27,978 bases of DNA from a virus. The position numbers were made by a program, and so were the translations under genes. Positions within the stretch are counted from its first letter, which is position 1, and every line of letters begins with the position of its first letter. This document shows, piece by piece, positions 1 through 6,859 of the stretch. The stretch covers positions 1 to 27,978 of IMG/VR virus record IMGVR_UViG_3300034198_008044; one strand, 5' to 3'. The notes below the pieces were generated by a model that searched no databases, was not told where the DNA came from, and worked only from the letters and a program-made list of their open reading frames with translations.

Positions 1-71
1 CCACTGTTTACTGCAGTTCTTGACTGAGGATTCTTTGCGTCCATTTCTTGTAGATTCTTACCACGAGGCAT
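1..71 (-). CDS. Partial late gene after gp21; possibly gp22 prohead core scaffold
   Basis: Only the first 23 codons are in the window. The reading frame starts with ATG at 71 and stays open to the edge; the protein begins MPRGKNLQEMDAKNPQ. A strong Shine-Dalgarno sequence (AAAGGAGAG) lies just upstream of the ATG, and a late-promoter-like CTAAATA lies about 45 nt upstream. The gene directly follows gp21. In T4 that place belongs to gene 22, the prohead scaffold, so gp22 is the natural guess. The visible residues are too few to confirm it, and the name rests on position alone. Confidence 0.55.
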   Translation of the reverse strand, partial: MPRGKNLQEMDAKNPQSRTAVNS

Positions 72-116
72 TTTAATCTCTCCTTTTGAAACCTTGTAAT
101 TTGTTTATTCTATACT

Positions 117-123
117 TATTTAG
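117..123 (-). promoter_or_regulatory. Late-promoter-like CTAAATA before the partial gene
   Basis: Read on the minus strand, this is CTAAATAAG in the gap between the gp21 stop (147) and the next start (71). It resembles the T4 late -10 octamer TATAAATA. It sits about 45 nt before the ATG, farther than most copies in this window. Confidence 0.5.
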
Positions 124-146
124 TAAAGTATTGCTTTTCAGGCAAC

Positions 147-794
147 TCAAATACTATTTATGAAATTATTAAATAACTCTAGTTTTTTCCCTTCAAGTTG
201 ACGAGATTCTACTAGTTTGTTAATTTTCTTCTTGGTATCTTCAATAAGCCACTCATTTTTAGTCACATCATAATACCACTCTCTACCTTCCATAATACCT
301 TCTACGAATGCAGAAGTACAGGAAGGGTCGTGAACAATATCTGCAACGGTTGAGAACATTAGGTCATCGCCTACAATATTCACACCTTCATTAGTTGCTC
401 TTAAAGAACCAACGGCCCGTGAAGAAACACCAAAAACGACACCCTCATCGTGAAGGTTCTTTACAATGTTACCCATTGGGGTATTTGTAATAGATGCTCT
501 ACCATAAAAATCGTTGCCTTTTCTGGTAATAGATTCAATGATATGGGACACTCTATCATAGTTAATGGTTGGAGTTGCACTGTGACCAAGTTCTCCTACA
601 GCCCGTCTCTTATTAACGAAGTTTTCAATATAGAAGTTTACCGCATTATTGAGAACTTGAAATGGGTAAACTCTACCATTTCTATTTTTATTTTCTGCCT
701 GGCAAAATACCCCTTCAATATAGAGTTTTTTCTTACCGTTTACACTTTCGGTAAGCATCTTAACGTCTTGGGCTTCTTCAGTAAAAAGTTTCAT
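147..794 (-). CDS. 21: Prohead core protease, T4 gp21 family
   Basis: This is the 215-aa protease that cleaves the prohead scaffold and capsid proteins during T4-like head maturation. The N-terminal part (about residues 25-45, YIEGVFCQAENKNRNGRVYP) is the conserved gp21 block. GELGH (His71) and FGVSSRAVGSL (Ser124/125) are the expected His and Ser of this serine protease fold, followed by an acidic patch around DIVHDPS. A TTG codon directly precedes the ATG at 794; I chose the ATG because the protein then starts MKLFTEEA. No good Shine-Dalgarno sequence is visible, but a late-promoter motif AATAAATA lies 23 nt upstream. In T4 this gene follows 67/68 directly. Here it is separated from the gp67-like gene by about 21 kb. 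Confidence 0.93.
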   Translation of the reverse strand: MKLFTEEAQDVKMLTESVNGKKKLYIEGVFCQAENKNRNGRVYPFQVLNNAVNFYIENFVNKRRAVGELGHSATPTINYDRVSHIIESITRKGNDFYGRASITNTPMGNIVKNLHDEGVVFGVSSRAVGSLRATNEGVNIVGDDLMFSTVADIVHDPSCTSAFVEGIMEGREWYYDVTKNEWLIEDTKKKINKLVESRQLEGKKLELFNNFINSI

Positions 795-817
795 CAATTG
801 TGTCTATTAGTATGAAT

Positions 818-825
818 TATTTATT
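818..825 (-). promoter_or_regulatory. Late promoter of gp21 (AATAAATA)
   Basis: The minus-strand octamer AATAAATA ends 23 nt before the gp21 ATG. The surrounding 19 nt (807-825) are repeated exactly at 14547-14565, upstream of another late gene, which supports a promoter or leader role. Confidence 0.6.
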
Positions 826-827
826 GC

Positions 828-1181
828 TCAACAATGTTTGAACTTAAAAAACTTATAAATCCGCATCAGTTCTAATGTGCAATAACAAATGTATGCCTTA
901 TATGGCTCAATCATATCTAATTCAATGGAGTTTTTTAAGAAATTTTTATTTCCATCTAAAAAACTATATTTACCCAAATCTGCCAGTTCCCATTCATAAT
1001 CGTGAATGATACTAGAATATGTAATATCGTTTGGATGTAGAAACCACCAAAAAGACCTCGGTATGCTTCCAAGGTCTGATTCATAGCCATAAGGAATCAC
1101 TAAAGACTCATTTATCTGCCAATCTTGCAACAAACGAACCTTATCATTTGGTATAATTTGAAATACTGGTAGTTCTGACAT
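828..1181 (-). CDS. DUF1353-like protein
   Basis: A 117-aa protein of unknown biochemical role. Residues of the type SDLGSIPRSFWW followed by SSIIHDYEWELA match the pattern of DUF1353 proteins (an SIPR...W segment, then a conserved HDY/HD motif). That small family is common in phages and is often encoded near tail or lysis genes. The ATG at 1181 overlaps the stop of the upstream gene as TAATG, so translation is probably coupled. The C-terminus is rich in Lys, Phe and Tyr. The family call is by motif only, and I infer no enzymatic function. Confidence 0.75.
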   Translation of the reverse strand: MSELPVFQIIPNDKVRLLQDWQINESLVIPYGYESDLGSIPRSFWWFLHPNDITYSSIIHDYEWELADLGKYSFLDGNKNFLKNSIELDMIEPYKAYICYCTLELMRIYKFFKFKHC

Positions 1182-1804
1182 TATTCAGGTGTAGGTAAAT
1201 AATCTGTAATAATATCAATAAACTCCTGAGGAAGATGACAACCTATTGCGAGACTAATTGTATCTTCTACTACGCTAGGATAAACCTGAACATATCGCAT
1301 CAGTTCTCTCCAGATAATTCTAAAACTACTAAAGTCACCTATTTTGGTCATATAAAATGATGCCGGAAATGCTGATGCAACCAGAGGATTTATTTGTGCG
1401 GCTGTAACAAGCAGGTTAATGATAGCAGTATTCCTTAGAACAACTTTCTCAAAAAGTTCCCATCTGGGTTCTGGAATTGGAGGAGGTTCTGGGGCGGGGG
1501 GAGTTCTTAATGCCAGTAGATATGCAATTTCATCTTCATCCATATCCACGATATAGAACTTGAGTTCTACTCTATCCCAAATAAATTTTTGAAATTCCGA
1601 GTCATAATCAAAGGGTTGGGATATATCTTCAGGATTTTTAGGAACTGGATATGTATAAGGACCAGTCCATCCCAATTCATTAATCTGACTGGTATTCAAA
1701 GTTTTCATATCAGTGCGAACCGCGCCGTCAACAAATTTCCAATAATCGGGAAGACCTTGCGGAAAATCACCATCAGGGGGACTATAAAGTTTGTTATTTT
1801 GCAT
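1181..1804 (-). CDS. Hypothetical late protein with proline-rich linker
   Basis: A 207-aa protein I do not recognise. The N-terminal half contains many Trp, Tyr and Pro residues and several acidic stretches. A proline-rich linker (TPPAPEPPPIPEPRW, about residues 101-115) separates it from a C-terminal half predicted mainly helical by eye. There is no signal peptide or clear membrane segment. It starts 22 nt after a CTAAATAG late-promoter motif and overlaps the next gene by TAATG. Being late-expressed beside fibre and modification genes fits a small structural or fibre-assembly protein, but this is inference only. Confidence 0.8.
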   Translation of the reverse strand: MQNNKLYSPPDGDFPQGLPDYWKFVDGAVRTDMKTLNTSQINELGWTGPYTYPVPKNPEDISQPFDYDSEFQKFIWDRVELKFYIVDMDEDEIAYLLALRTPPAPEPPPIPEPRWELFEKVVLRNTAIINLLVTAAQINPLVASAFPASFYMTKIGDFSSFRIIWRELMRYVQVYPSVVEDTISLAIGCHLPQEFIDIITDYLPTPE

Positions 1805-1826
1805 ATTAGTTTATTTCTTTATGTGA

Positions 1827-1834
1827 CTATTTAG
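1827..1834 (-). promoter_or_regulatory. Late-promoter-like CTAAATAG before the 207-aa gene
   Basis: CTAAATAG on the minus strand lies just after the stop of the glycosyltransferase gene and 22 nt before the ATG at 1804. The spacing agrees with the other late-promoter copies here. Confidence 0.6.
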
Positions 1835-1837
1835 CGA

Positions 1838-2818
1838 TTAAGAGTAACATAGTCCCTTACAAGTTTTCTGTGGAACAAAGGTATCTAGTGATTTCTTTGT
1901 ATTTTTCTCTATTCTTTCAATGATTTCTCTACAGGTGGTTTTAATTTCTTCTTCTGTGAATTTAACTCTTGGCTCATTTAGACGAGTTGCCAGCTGTGAA
2001 TCCATTCCACAGATTCTCATTGGAGACGGGTAAAATTGCACATCTCTTTCAATCATATGGAACACATCTGGATAAGAAATGTTAACCTTATGTGTTCCAG
2101 CAATAAAGACTGAAGCATCCTGATTTACCGCTCTTGCAATATGCTGACCGCAACTATCACAACCAATAAAATAGTCTGCTGCTTTTATGACTCCTGCCCA
2201 TTCTCTTAAGTTAGGGTCTGGCAATGGAATAAATGTCTTACCGTCATAAAAATCTTTTTCTCCCATAAAGATGATGTTATAATCTTTTGAAAGAATGGAT
2301 ACAATCTGCTCAAATGACTTATCGGAAAGAGAACGATAGGTTGGGTCAAAGACTCCCATAGGACAACGATTGGCGCTTCTACCGTATGGTTGAATCACGA
2401 TTGTTTTCGAATTCTTCTGTTGCTCTTTTGCCTGATAAACAACTTCGTGACCTTTTACAATCTCCAAATCTGATAGATTGAGAGTTAGTTCGGGTAGGTC
2501 TGAATGGTCGGTTGTATTATTGATTTCTCGGTCAAATGCTTCCATCAAAGAGATTTCCTGGCGATAATATGCGGGAATTTTATACGGTTCTGGAGTAATA
2601 ATATTTGTTGCATTCCAGTAATAGGTTTCAAAGGTTCCCTTTGTCTCTGGATTGAAAGTTCTTGTTTGAAGTTCTGGAATACCCCAGGTCATAAAGTCCC
2701 AACCGTGAACCATCACATACCATTTTTCACCTTGATGAAGTTGATGATATTTTAGTAGGGCAGGAATTGCAGTGATTGCCCTTCCTAGTCCACCGTCAAT
2801 GTTAATAATCGTGCTCAT
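1838..2818 (-). CDS. Glycosyltransferase family 9-like (heptosyltransferase-like)
   Basis: A 326-aa protein with two Rossmann-like halves typical of GT-B enzymes. The start, INIDGGLGRAITAIPALL, resembles the N-terminal G-x-G-D-x-x-x-x-x-P loop of GT9 and heptosyltransferase-like proteins. The second half carries QPYGRSANR and ADYFIGCDSCGQHIARAV, matching the family pattern of a 'D-S/T-G-x-x-H-x-A' donor-sugar site. It would transfer a sugar from an activated donor; the acceptor cannot be read from sequence. Its ATG overlaps the carbamoyltransferase stop (ATGA), which makes it the last gene of a coupled three-gene operon. Plausible roles are modification of host surface glycans or of virion proteins. 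Confidence 0.8.
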   Translation of the reverse strand: MSTIINIDGGLGRAITAIPALLKYHQLHQGEKWYVMVHGWDFMTWGIPELQTRTFNPETKGTFETYYWNATNIITPEPYKIPAYYRQEISLMEAFDREINNTTDHSDLPELTLNLSDLEIVKGHEVVYQAKEQQKNSKTIVIQPYGRSANRCPMGVFDPTYRSLSDKSFEQIVSILSKDYNIIFMGEKDFYDGKTFIPLPDPNLREWAGVIKAADYFIGCDSCGQHIARAVNQDASVFIAGTHKVNISYPDVFHMIERDVQFYPSPMRICGMDSQLATRLNEPRVKFTEEEIKTTCREIIERIEKNTKKSLDTFVPQKTCKGLCYS

Positions 2819-4533
2819 TGATATAGAACTCCAAGTGATTTTTTAATTTTTTGCTTTTGAACGATATAGTTTCCAATCACGAGATAGTCAATATCTAGAT
2901 TTAAAAATGACTCAACCGCGTGTTTTGGTGATTCAACGATAGGTTCACCATTATCATTGAATGATGTATTTAGAACCACAGGGATACCCGTTTTTTCTTT
3001 TAATTTTTGAAGTAAAAGGGTTGTTTGTGGATGCAATGATTTGCTGACGGTTTGAATTCTACAAGTATAATCAACGTGTGTAATTGCAGGAATTACGTGC
3101 GCCTTGTCTTCTTTTACGGTTAATGAATACAACATATAGGGAGACTTATAATCTTCATAAAAGTAATCATTGAGATGCTCTTCTAGAATGATACCGGCAA
3201 AAGGTCTCCAGTATTCTCTATGCTTCACTCTTGAATTAAGAATGTCCTTGTTTTCTTTTCGGGTTGGACTCATTAAGATAGAACGAGAACCAAGTGCTCT
3301 TGGGCCAAATTCAGAACGATTTTGAAACCAGGCGATGATTTTGTTTTGAGCAATATAATCGGCGGTTAGATAGCAGAGTTCTTCGAAGTCTTCATACTTT
3401 GTAAAAGTGACTTTATGTCGGGTAAGTTCTTTTTCTATTTCCCCGTTGGTGTATTCTTTACCTAGAAGTGCAATGTTTTCTGGAAGTTCAATTTTTTCTT
3501 TATTTTGAAATGCCCCAAAAAGAGCAGCACCATAATGAAGTCCGGTATCATTTGGACAAGAAGGAATGTGCATATTTTGCACGAGTTTATTGTTACGAAT
3601 GGAACTATTTCCGAGAACATTCAAAAATGACCCACCGGCAAGACATAGATTATCTTCAAGATAAGATTTAGCTTTGAGTTCACCGATATAATCAACAAGA
3701 GCAGTTTCAAAGTTCTTTTGCAGAATATATGCTTGCTCGTCTGCTGTTTTTAGAATGGAATGAGACTTGTAATCAAATACAACATAAGGAACCTCATTGT
3801 AATGAAGGTCTGATGAAAGTTGATATTCTTTATACTCCTCTTTGTATGGAAGATTCCCATAGGCGGAAAGACCCATTATCTTACCGTCCCAACTTTCTCT
3901 GTATTTCTCATCAAAAGCATCAATATGATTTCTGACTTTCTTGCAATAGATTTTGTGCGCCGCAGTATGATAATAAGACCCAAAATTATTGGTTCCAGAA
4001 ATACCATTGAAGAATCTAAAGATGCCATTTTCCTTATTGAAGTAACCAATTGAATTTGTTTCTGCTGCTAGAGAGTCTTCTTGATTATAAGAATAGATTA
4101 CAGAACCCGCACCATCCAATGTGATAAATGTTCCTTCGTTAAATTTTGATGAAAAAACTGCAGATGCGGCGTGAGATAGATGGTGAGAAATAATTTTAAA
4201 GACGGCATTGGGAAACAGTGATTTGATTTTTTTCTCAATGATTCCGTCTTTTAATTGACGATAAAAGTATTCCAGACACATTGATGGAATACAAATCAAA
4301 TTGACATCCTCTGCCGCGATATTGCCCTCTTGAAGACAGTATTCAATGGAGTTGATTGGGAAGTTACCATCATGTTTGATGCGGGTTAAACGCTCTTCAG
4401 AGATACTACAGATGTGTTTCCCATTGATTAAAAGTGTTACCCCAGCATCGTGAACCCACGTTAGATTTTGATGGTCATCGTATGATTGGTTTGCATCCCA
4501 ATCAACTGCACCATAAAGACCTAGGATGTTCAT
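2815..4533 (-). CDS. Carbamoyltransferase, NodU/CmcH (TobZ-like) family
   Basis: A 572-aa enzyme of the usual length for O-carbamoyltransferases that move carbamoyl from carbamoyl phosphate, via carbamoyl-AMP, to a hydroxyl of a sugar or antibiotic. The N-terminal Kae1-like domain shows VHDAG, SEERLTRIKHDG and ISHHLSHAASA (His117, 118, 121, metal ligands in this family), then LDGAGS and CLAGGSFLNVLGNS. The YrdC-like C-terminal domain has the hallmark EFGPRALGSRSIL (about 408-420) and later PVVLNTSFNDNGEPIV. It overlaps the upstream oxygenase and the downstream glycosyltransferase by ATGA, so all three are probably made together. The acceptor is unknown. Related genes occur in marine T4-like phages. 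Confidence 0.93.
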   Translation of the reverse strand: MNILGLYGAVDWDANQSYDDHQNLTWVHDAGVTLLINGKHICSISEERLTRIKHDGNFPINSIEYCLQEGNIAAEDVNLICIPSMCLEYFYRQLKDGIIEKKIKSLFPNAVFKIISHHLSHAASAVFSSKFNEGTFITLDGAGSVIYSYNQEDSLAAETNSIGYFNKENGIFRFFNGISGTNNFGSYYHTAAHKIYCKKVRNHIDAFDEKYRESWDGKIMGLSAYGNLPYKEEYKEYQLSSDLHYNEVPYVVFDYKSHSILKTADEQAYILQKNFETALVDYIGELKAKSYLEDNLCLAGGSFLNVLGNSSIRNNKLVQNMHIPSCPNDTGLHYGAALFGAFQNKEKIELPENIALLGKEYTNGEIEKELTRHKVTFTKYEDFEELCYLTADYIAQNKIIAWFQNRSEFGPRALGSRSILMSPTRKENKDILNSRVKHREYWRPFAGIILEEHLNDYFYEDYKSPYMLYSLTVKEDKAHVIPAITHVDYTCRIQTVSKSLHPQTTLLLQKLKEKTGIPVVLNTSFNDNGEPIVESPKHAVESFLNLDIDYLVIGNYIVQKQKIKKSLGVLYQ

Positions 4534-5141
4534 AGTGTTGGGAAATTCATTTTGCCCTTTGGAAGAGCAAGAATATTAAAAGAAATGGAGATTCGCTCTT
4601 CGTCGTGATTATTGGTTTCTACTGAATGTGGTAGATATGCTGGCCAAAGAAGAGCTGTTCCTTCTTGTGGTTCAATACGGAGCATATCACCTGTAAATTC
4701 GTTTTTGGTTTGAGTCAGCGCACAACCACTCCAAAGGCGATTCAGACCTGGATTAAAGACTACTAAACGACCACTTTCGGGTGGTGCAGAAAGATAGAAT
4801 ACACCAGAGAATGTTTGGTCGTGAATGTGCTCATTATTCATTGCCTGACGGGTATCATTAAAGTTTACCCAGGCAGAAGTTAGAAATACATCACACTCAA
4901 TAAAATTCAGGTCTTCTACTGCTTGAAGTGCCATTGAGCAGATAAACTCTAATAGTGGGCGAAGCTCTGGAACTCCTTGAAGTGTATCTGGAGAGTGATA
5001 ACCCGCAATATTTGATTTTGTAATGGACGGATTATTTTCTTTGAAAGCCCTTACTGCTTGAAGAAAGGCTTCCTTTTGCTCCTCAAAGTCGGGTAGTTCC
5101 GAACTCCAAAAAGGAGTTGAATAAATTGGCATCAATGTCAT
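4530..5141 (-). CDS. Putative 2OG-Fe(II) oxygenase
   Basis: A 203-aa protein of the phage and bacterial 2-oxoglutarate/Fe(II)-dependent oxygenase group. The core reads NNEHIHDQTFSGVFYLSAPP (His105, His107, Asp108), followed by GRLVVFNP, GTALLWPAYLPHSV (His172) and ERISISFNI (Arg183). This matches the family layout: first iron ligands, 'SGVYY' strand, distal His, then Arg binding 2-oxoglutarate. It would hydroxylate an unknown substrate. The ATG at 5141 lies 23 nt after a late-promoter motif in the stop of the reverse transcriptase gene. An alternative ATG is three codons further in. It is the first gene of a coupled operon with the carbamoyltransferase and GT9 genes, so a newly made hydroxyl might be the carbamoyl acceptor; this is inference. 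Confidence 0.88.
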   Translation of the reverse strand: MTLMPIYSTPFWSSELPDFEEQKEAFLQAVRAFKENNPSITKSNIAGYHSPDTLQGVPELRPLLEFICSMALQAVEDLNFIECDVFLTSAWVNFNDTRQAMNNEHIHDQTFSGVFYLSAPPESGRLVVFNPGLNRLWSGCALTQTKNEFTGDMLRIEPQEGTALLWPAYLPHSVETNNHDEERISISFNILALPKGKMNFPTL

Positions 5142-5164
5142 AATAATGAGTTTGTAAAGATTCT

Positions 5165-5173
5165 TTATTTAGG
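5165..5173 (-). promoter_or_regulatory. Late-promoter-like CCTAAATAA in the RT stop codon
   Basis: The last codons of the reverse transcriptase, CCT AAA TAA (Pro-Lys-stop), form CCTAAATAA, a T4-late-like octamer 23 nt before the oxygenase ATG. It would start the oxygenase-carbamoyltransferase-glycosyltransferase operon. Confidence 0.6.
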
Positions 5174-6214
5174 GATTAGTTTTGCGTAGTGAGACATCTT
5201 TAAATTGTTTTTAATTGCGATAGATTTTCTTAAATTATAACAATTCAAGTGAATCATCAATCCAAAATAAGAGTTTATTGATTTTGGATTAATTGCTAAT
5301 TTTGCTCTGTTTTTTGTCGCGTTTCGTATGTAAATTGAAAATGGTTTTATAATATAACCAACGTAATTTACACCATTTTCCAATTTGTTATGTTTTGTCT
5401 TTTTTGGATTCAATCTCATATTAAGTTTTAGAAGATAATCATTAATTATAGATAAAGTTGTCCGAATGGATTTTTCTTTTGGTAAGATAAAAATCAAATC
5501 ATCCATATAGCGAAAATAATAGTAAGTTATTTTGTTTTTACAGAACCAATCAAAATCATTTAGATAATTATTTGCGAAAAATTGTGAAGTTAAATTTCCA
5601 ATGGGAAGACCTGTTTCTTTATTTAACAATGATTTAGTTTCTGGAATTAAAAGTCTTAACTTTTCGTTGCCTTGGTAAATAAAATTTTTGGTTGGGTCTT
5701 GGCTAATGAATAGATTTAATAAATGAAGAGTTGTTAAATTGTCAATTTTAGGATAAAGTTGTGTTTTTACTATATCTTTATCAATTGAAACATAAAAGTT
5801 TGATATATCAACTTGAAGTACTCTATAATCGCTTCTCTGATGCCAAAGTTTTCTAAACGTCTTTTGAACATCTATTGCGGCCTTTAATGTTCCTCTTTGC
5901 TTTATACCGGCATATGTGGTTTGAATATAATCTTCTTCAATACATTTTATTCTATTGAAAAGTAGATGATGAACTATTCTATCTTTAAAACTTGCTGCCC
6001 AAACTTTTCTTGGTTTTGGTTTTAAAACAATAAAAAAGATATGAAATTCAGGAACATATTTTTCAGATTTTAATTCTAGGTAAAGTTCCCATAAATTATT
6101 TTCTAAATTAAATTCAAATTCAATTTGTTGATTACTATTTCTTTTTCTCTTTCTACACGAATAATATGCCGATAAAACTTCATCAAATGTGATGTCATTC
6201 GTAACTTTACACAC
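5165..6214 (-). CDS. DGR reverse transcriptase
   Basis: A 349-aa reverse transcriptase of the diversity-generating retroelement class. The catalytic aspartates are in LQVDISNFY (Asp136) and YFRYMDDLIF (Asp238/239; YMDD box). GLPIGNLTSQFFANNYLND (residues 202-220) contains the 'xGxxxSQ' form of RT motif 4 that typifies DGR and related group II-like RTs. NYVGYIIKP is a late RT motif. There is no maturase, endonuclease or integrase domain, and the length is normal for DGR RTs. The likely start is GTG at 6214, which lies inside the invariant 3' end of the template repeat; upstream the frame closes at a TAA (6235-6233), and no clear Shine-Dalgarno sequence is present. It lies downstream of target, avd and TR, the standard DGR order. 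It makes an adenine-mutated cDNA of TR. Confidence 0.96.
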   Translation of the reverse strand: MCKVTNDITFDEVLSAYYSCRKRKRNSNQQIEFEFNLENNLWELYLELKSEKYVPEFHIFFIVLKPKPRKVWAASFKDRIVHHLLFNRIKCIEEDYIQTTYAGIKQRGTLKAAIDVQKTFRKLWHQRSDYRVLQVDISNFYVSIDKDIVKTQLYPKIDNLTTLHLLNLFISQDPTKNFIYQGNEKLRLLIPETKSLLNKETGLPIGNLTSQFFANNYLNDFDWFCKNKITYYYFRYMDDLIFILPKEKSIRTTLSIINDYLLKLNMRLNPKKTKHNKLENGVNYVGYIIKPFSIYIRNATKNRAKLAINPKSINSYFGLMIHLNCYNLRKSIAIKNNLKMSHYAKLIPK

Positions 6215-6343
6215 CGGACGGAACGCACACAGTTAGTGTTGCTTTTGTTGTTGTTGTTGTTCTGGTTACCATTATTGAAGTTGACGTTACAAGCGTTGGA
6301 CGCATTGTTCTCGCTAGAACTCCAATAGTTCGTAGACGAACAA
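6209..6343 (-). repeat. DGR template repeat (TR)
   Basis: About 134 nt aligned with the variable repeat at 6870-7001. Read in the target's frame, the TR encodes C-S-S-T-N-Y-W-S-S-S-E-N-N-A-S-N-A-C, then a run of AAC/AAT (Asn) codons including five AAC in a row, then C-V-R-S-V-R-C. AAC is the typical DGR codon because mutating its two adenines samples many residues and no stop. Relative to TR, VR has 21 changes at adenines, two adjacent non-adenine changes near the 5' edge (the ACG codon), and lacks one AAC. The last 22 or so nt (TGTGTGCGTTCCGTCCGG and flanks) are identical and correspond to the IMH-type 3' end. The TR 3' end runs into the RT start codon. Confidence 0.97.
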
Positions 6344-6482
6344 ATTGATTTTCAATTACAAGTCTTTCTTTAGAAAAGAGTGTTTTGGTAAACATTTAGT
6401 TATTAAAAACTCTGAAAATCGTGTGGAAGGAGTCTCTGTTCAGTTGCTAGAACTGACCATTCTGCTCATTATGAATGACGAA
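6344..6482 (-). ncRNA. Putative 5' part of the DGR TR transcript
   Basis: This gap between avd and TR has no convincing gene. It begins directly after a late-promoter-like CTAAATAG and would form the leader of the TR RNA. Two short hairpins can be drawn: TCAGTT-CTAGC-AACTGA (6440-6456) and CATTC/GAATG (6458-6462 with 6473-6477). Only a 9-codon reading frame follows the promoter at the usual start distance. In studied DGRs the template is carried on a structured RNA spanning the avd end, TR and sequence downstream. The RNA call is inference from layout and these hairpins. Confidence 0.45.
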
Positions 6483-6490
6483 CTATTTAG
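6483..6490 (-). promoter_or_regulatory. Late-promoter-like CTAAATAG in the avd stop, ahead of TR
   Basis: The end of avd, ACT AAA TAG (Thr-Lys-stop), contains CTAAATAG. Unlike the other copies in this window it is followed by no substantial gene at 20-30 nt but by the TR about 140 nt on, so it could start a TR/RT transcript separate from the target and avd message. Confidence 0.5.
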
Positions 6491-6818
6491 TTGACCTCAA
6501 CCAACCTGATGCCTGTTTAACGCACGGTTGACTTACTTCAATAAAAGGAGAAAATTGTTTTTCGGTAACGATATTAATATCTTTGCTCATTCTTACTAAA
6601 AAACATAAAAAATCTAGACTAGAAACTAATTCATCTAAATCCTGCCTCTTGTCTTTATGTCTTGCTGCACGGTAGAGCAAAGCAGCACAATCTAAACAAA
6701 CATTTTGAATTCTTGTTCCTAAAGTGAATTTGTATTCTCTAGGAAAATTTTTAACTATTATAAAAACTCTTTTATTTAATTCCGAAATATCTCTGTAGAT
6801 TTGCAAACTTTCAATCAT
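6483..6818 (-). CDS. avd: DGR accessory variability protein, Avd-like
   Basis: A 111-aa, mostly helical, basic protein of the Avd / four-helix-bundle (S23-like) family, which binds the DGR RT and RNA and is needed for mutagenic homing. Family features are KNFPREYKFTLGTRIQNV (about residues 22-39), LLYRAARHKDKR, LDFLCFLVRMSKDINIVTEKQF and the C-terminal GWLRS. I place the start at the ATG at 6818, because GGAG lies 8 nt upstream of it and the protein then begins MIESLQIYRD as in family members; an in-frame ATG eight codons earlier lacks such a site. It lies between the target gene and TR, the usual place. The stop codon overlaps a late-promoter-like motif. Confidence 0.92.
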   Translation of the reverse strand: MIESLQIYRDISELNKRVFIIVKNFPREYKFTLGTRIQNVCLDCAALLYRAARHKDKRQDLDELVSSLDFLCFLVRMSKDINIVTEKQFSPFIEVSQPCVKQASGWLRSTK

Positions 6819-6859
6819 TTTAAAAACTCCAGCAAAATACAAATTTCAAAATTCAAAAT

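Noticed and set aside
450-815. 121-codon plus-strand frame opposite gp21
   Set aside because: It lies fully antisense to a well-supported gene and resembles no known protein; other long plus-strand frames here are likewise antisense shadows of real genes.
5148-5170. Palindrome AAAGAATCTTT as operator or terminator
   Set aside because: Too short and AT-rich, with no supporting copies elsewhere; it lies next to a promoter motif that explains the position.
6207-6395. Open frame of 62 codons through the TR beginning MFTKTLFSKE
   Set aside because: It reads TR in a frame different from the target's, giving threonine runs from the AAC tract; no ribosome site. Best explained as a by-product of the template.
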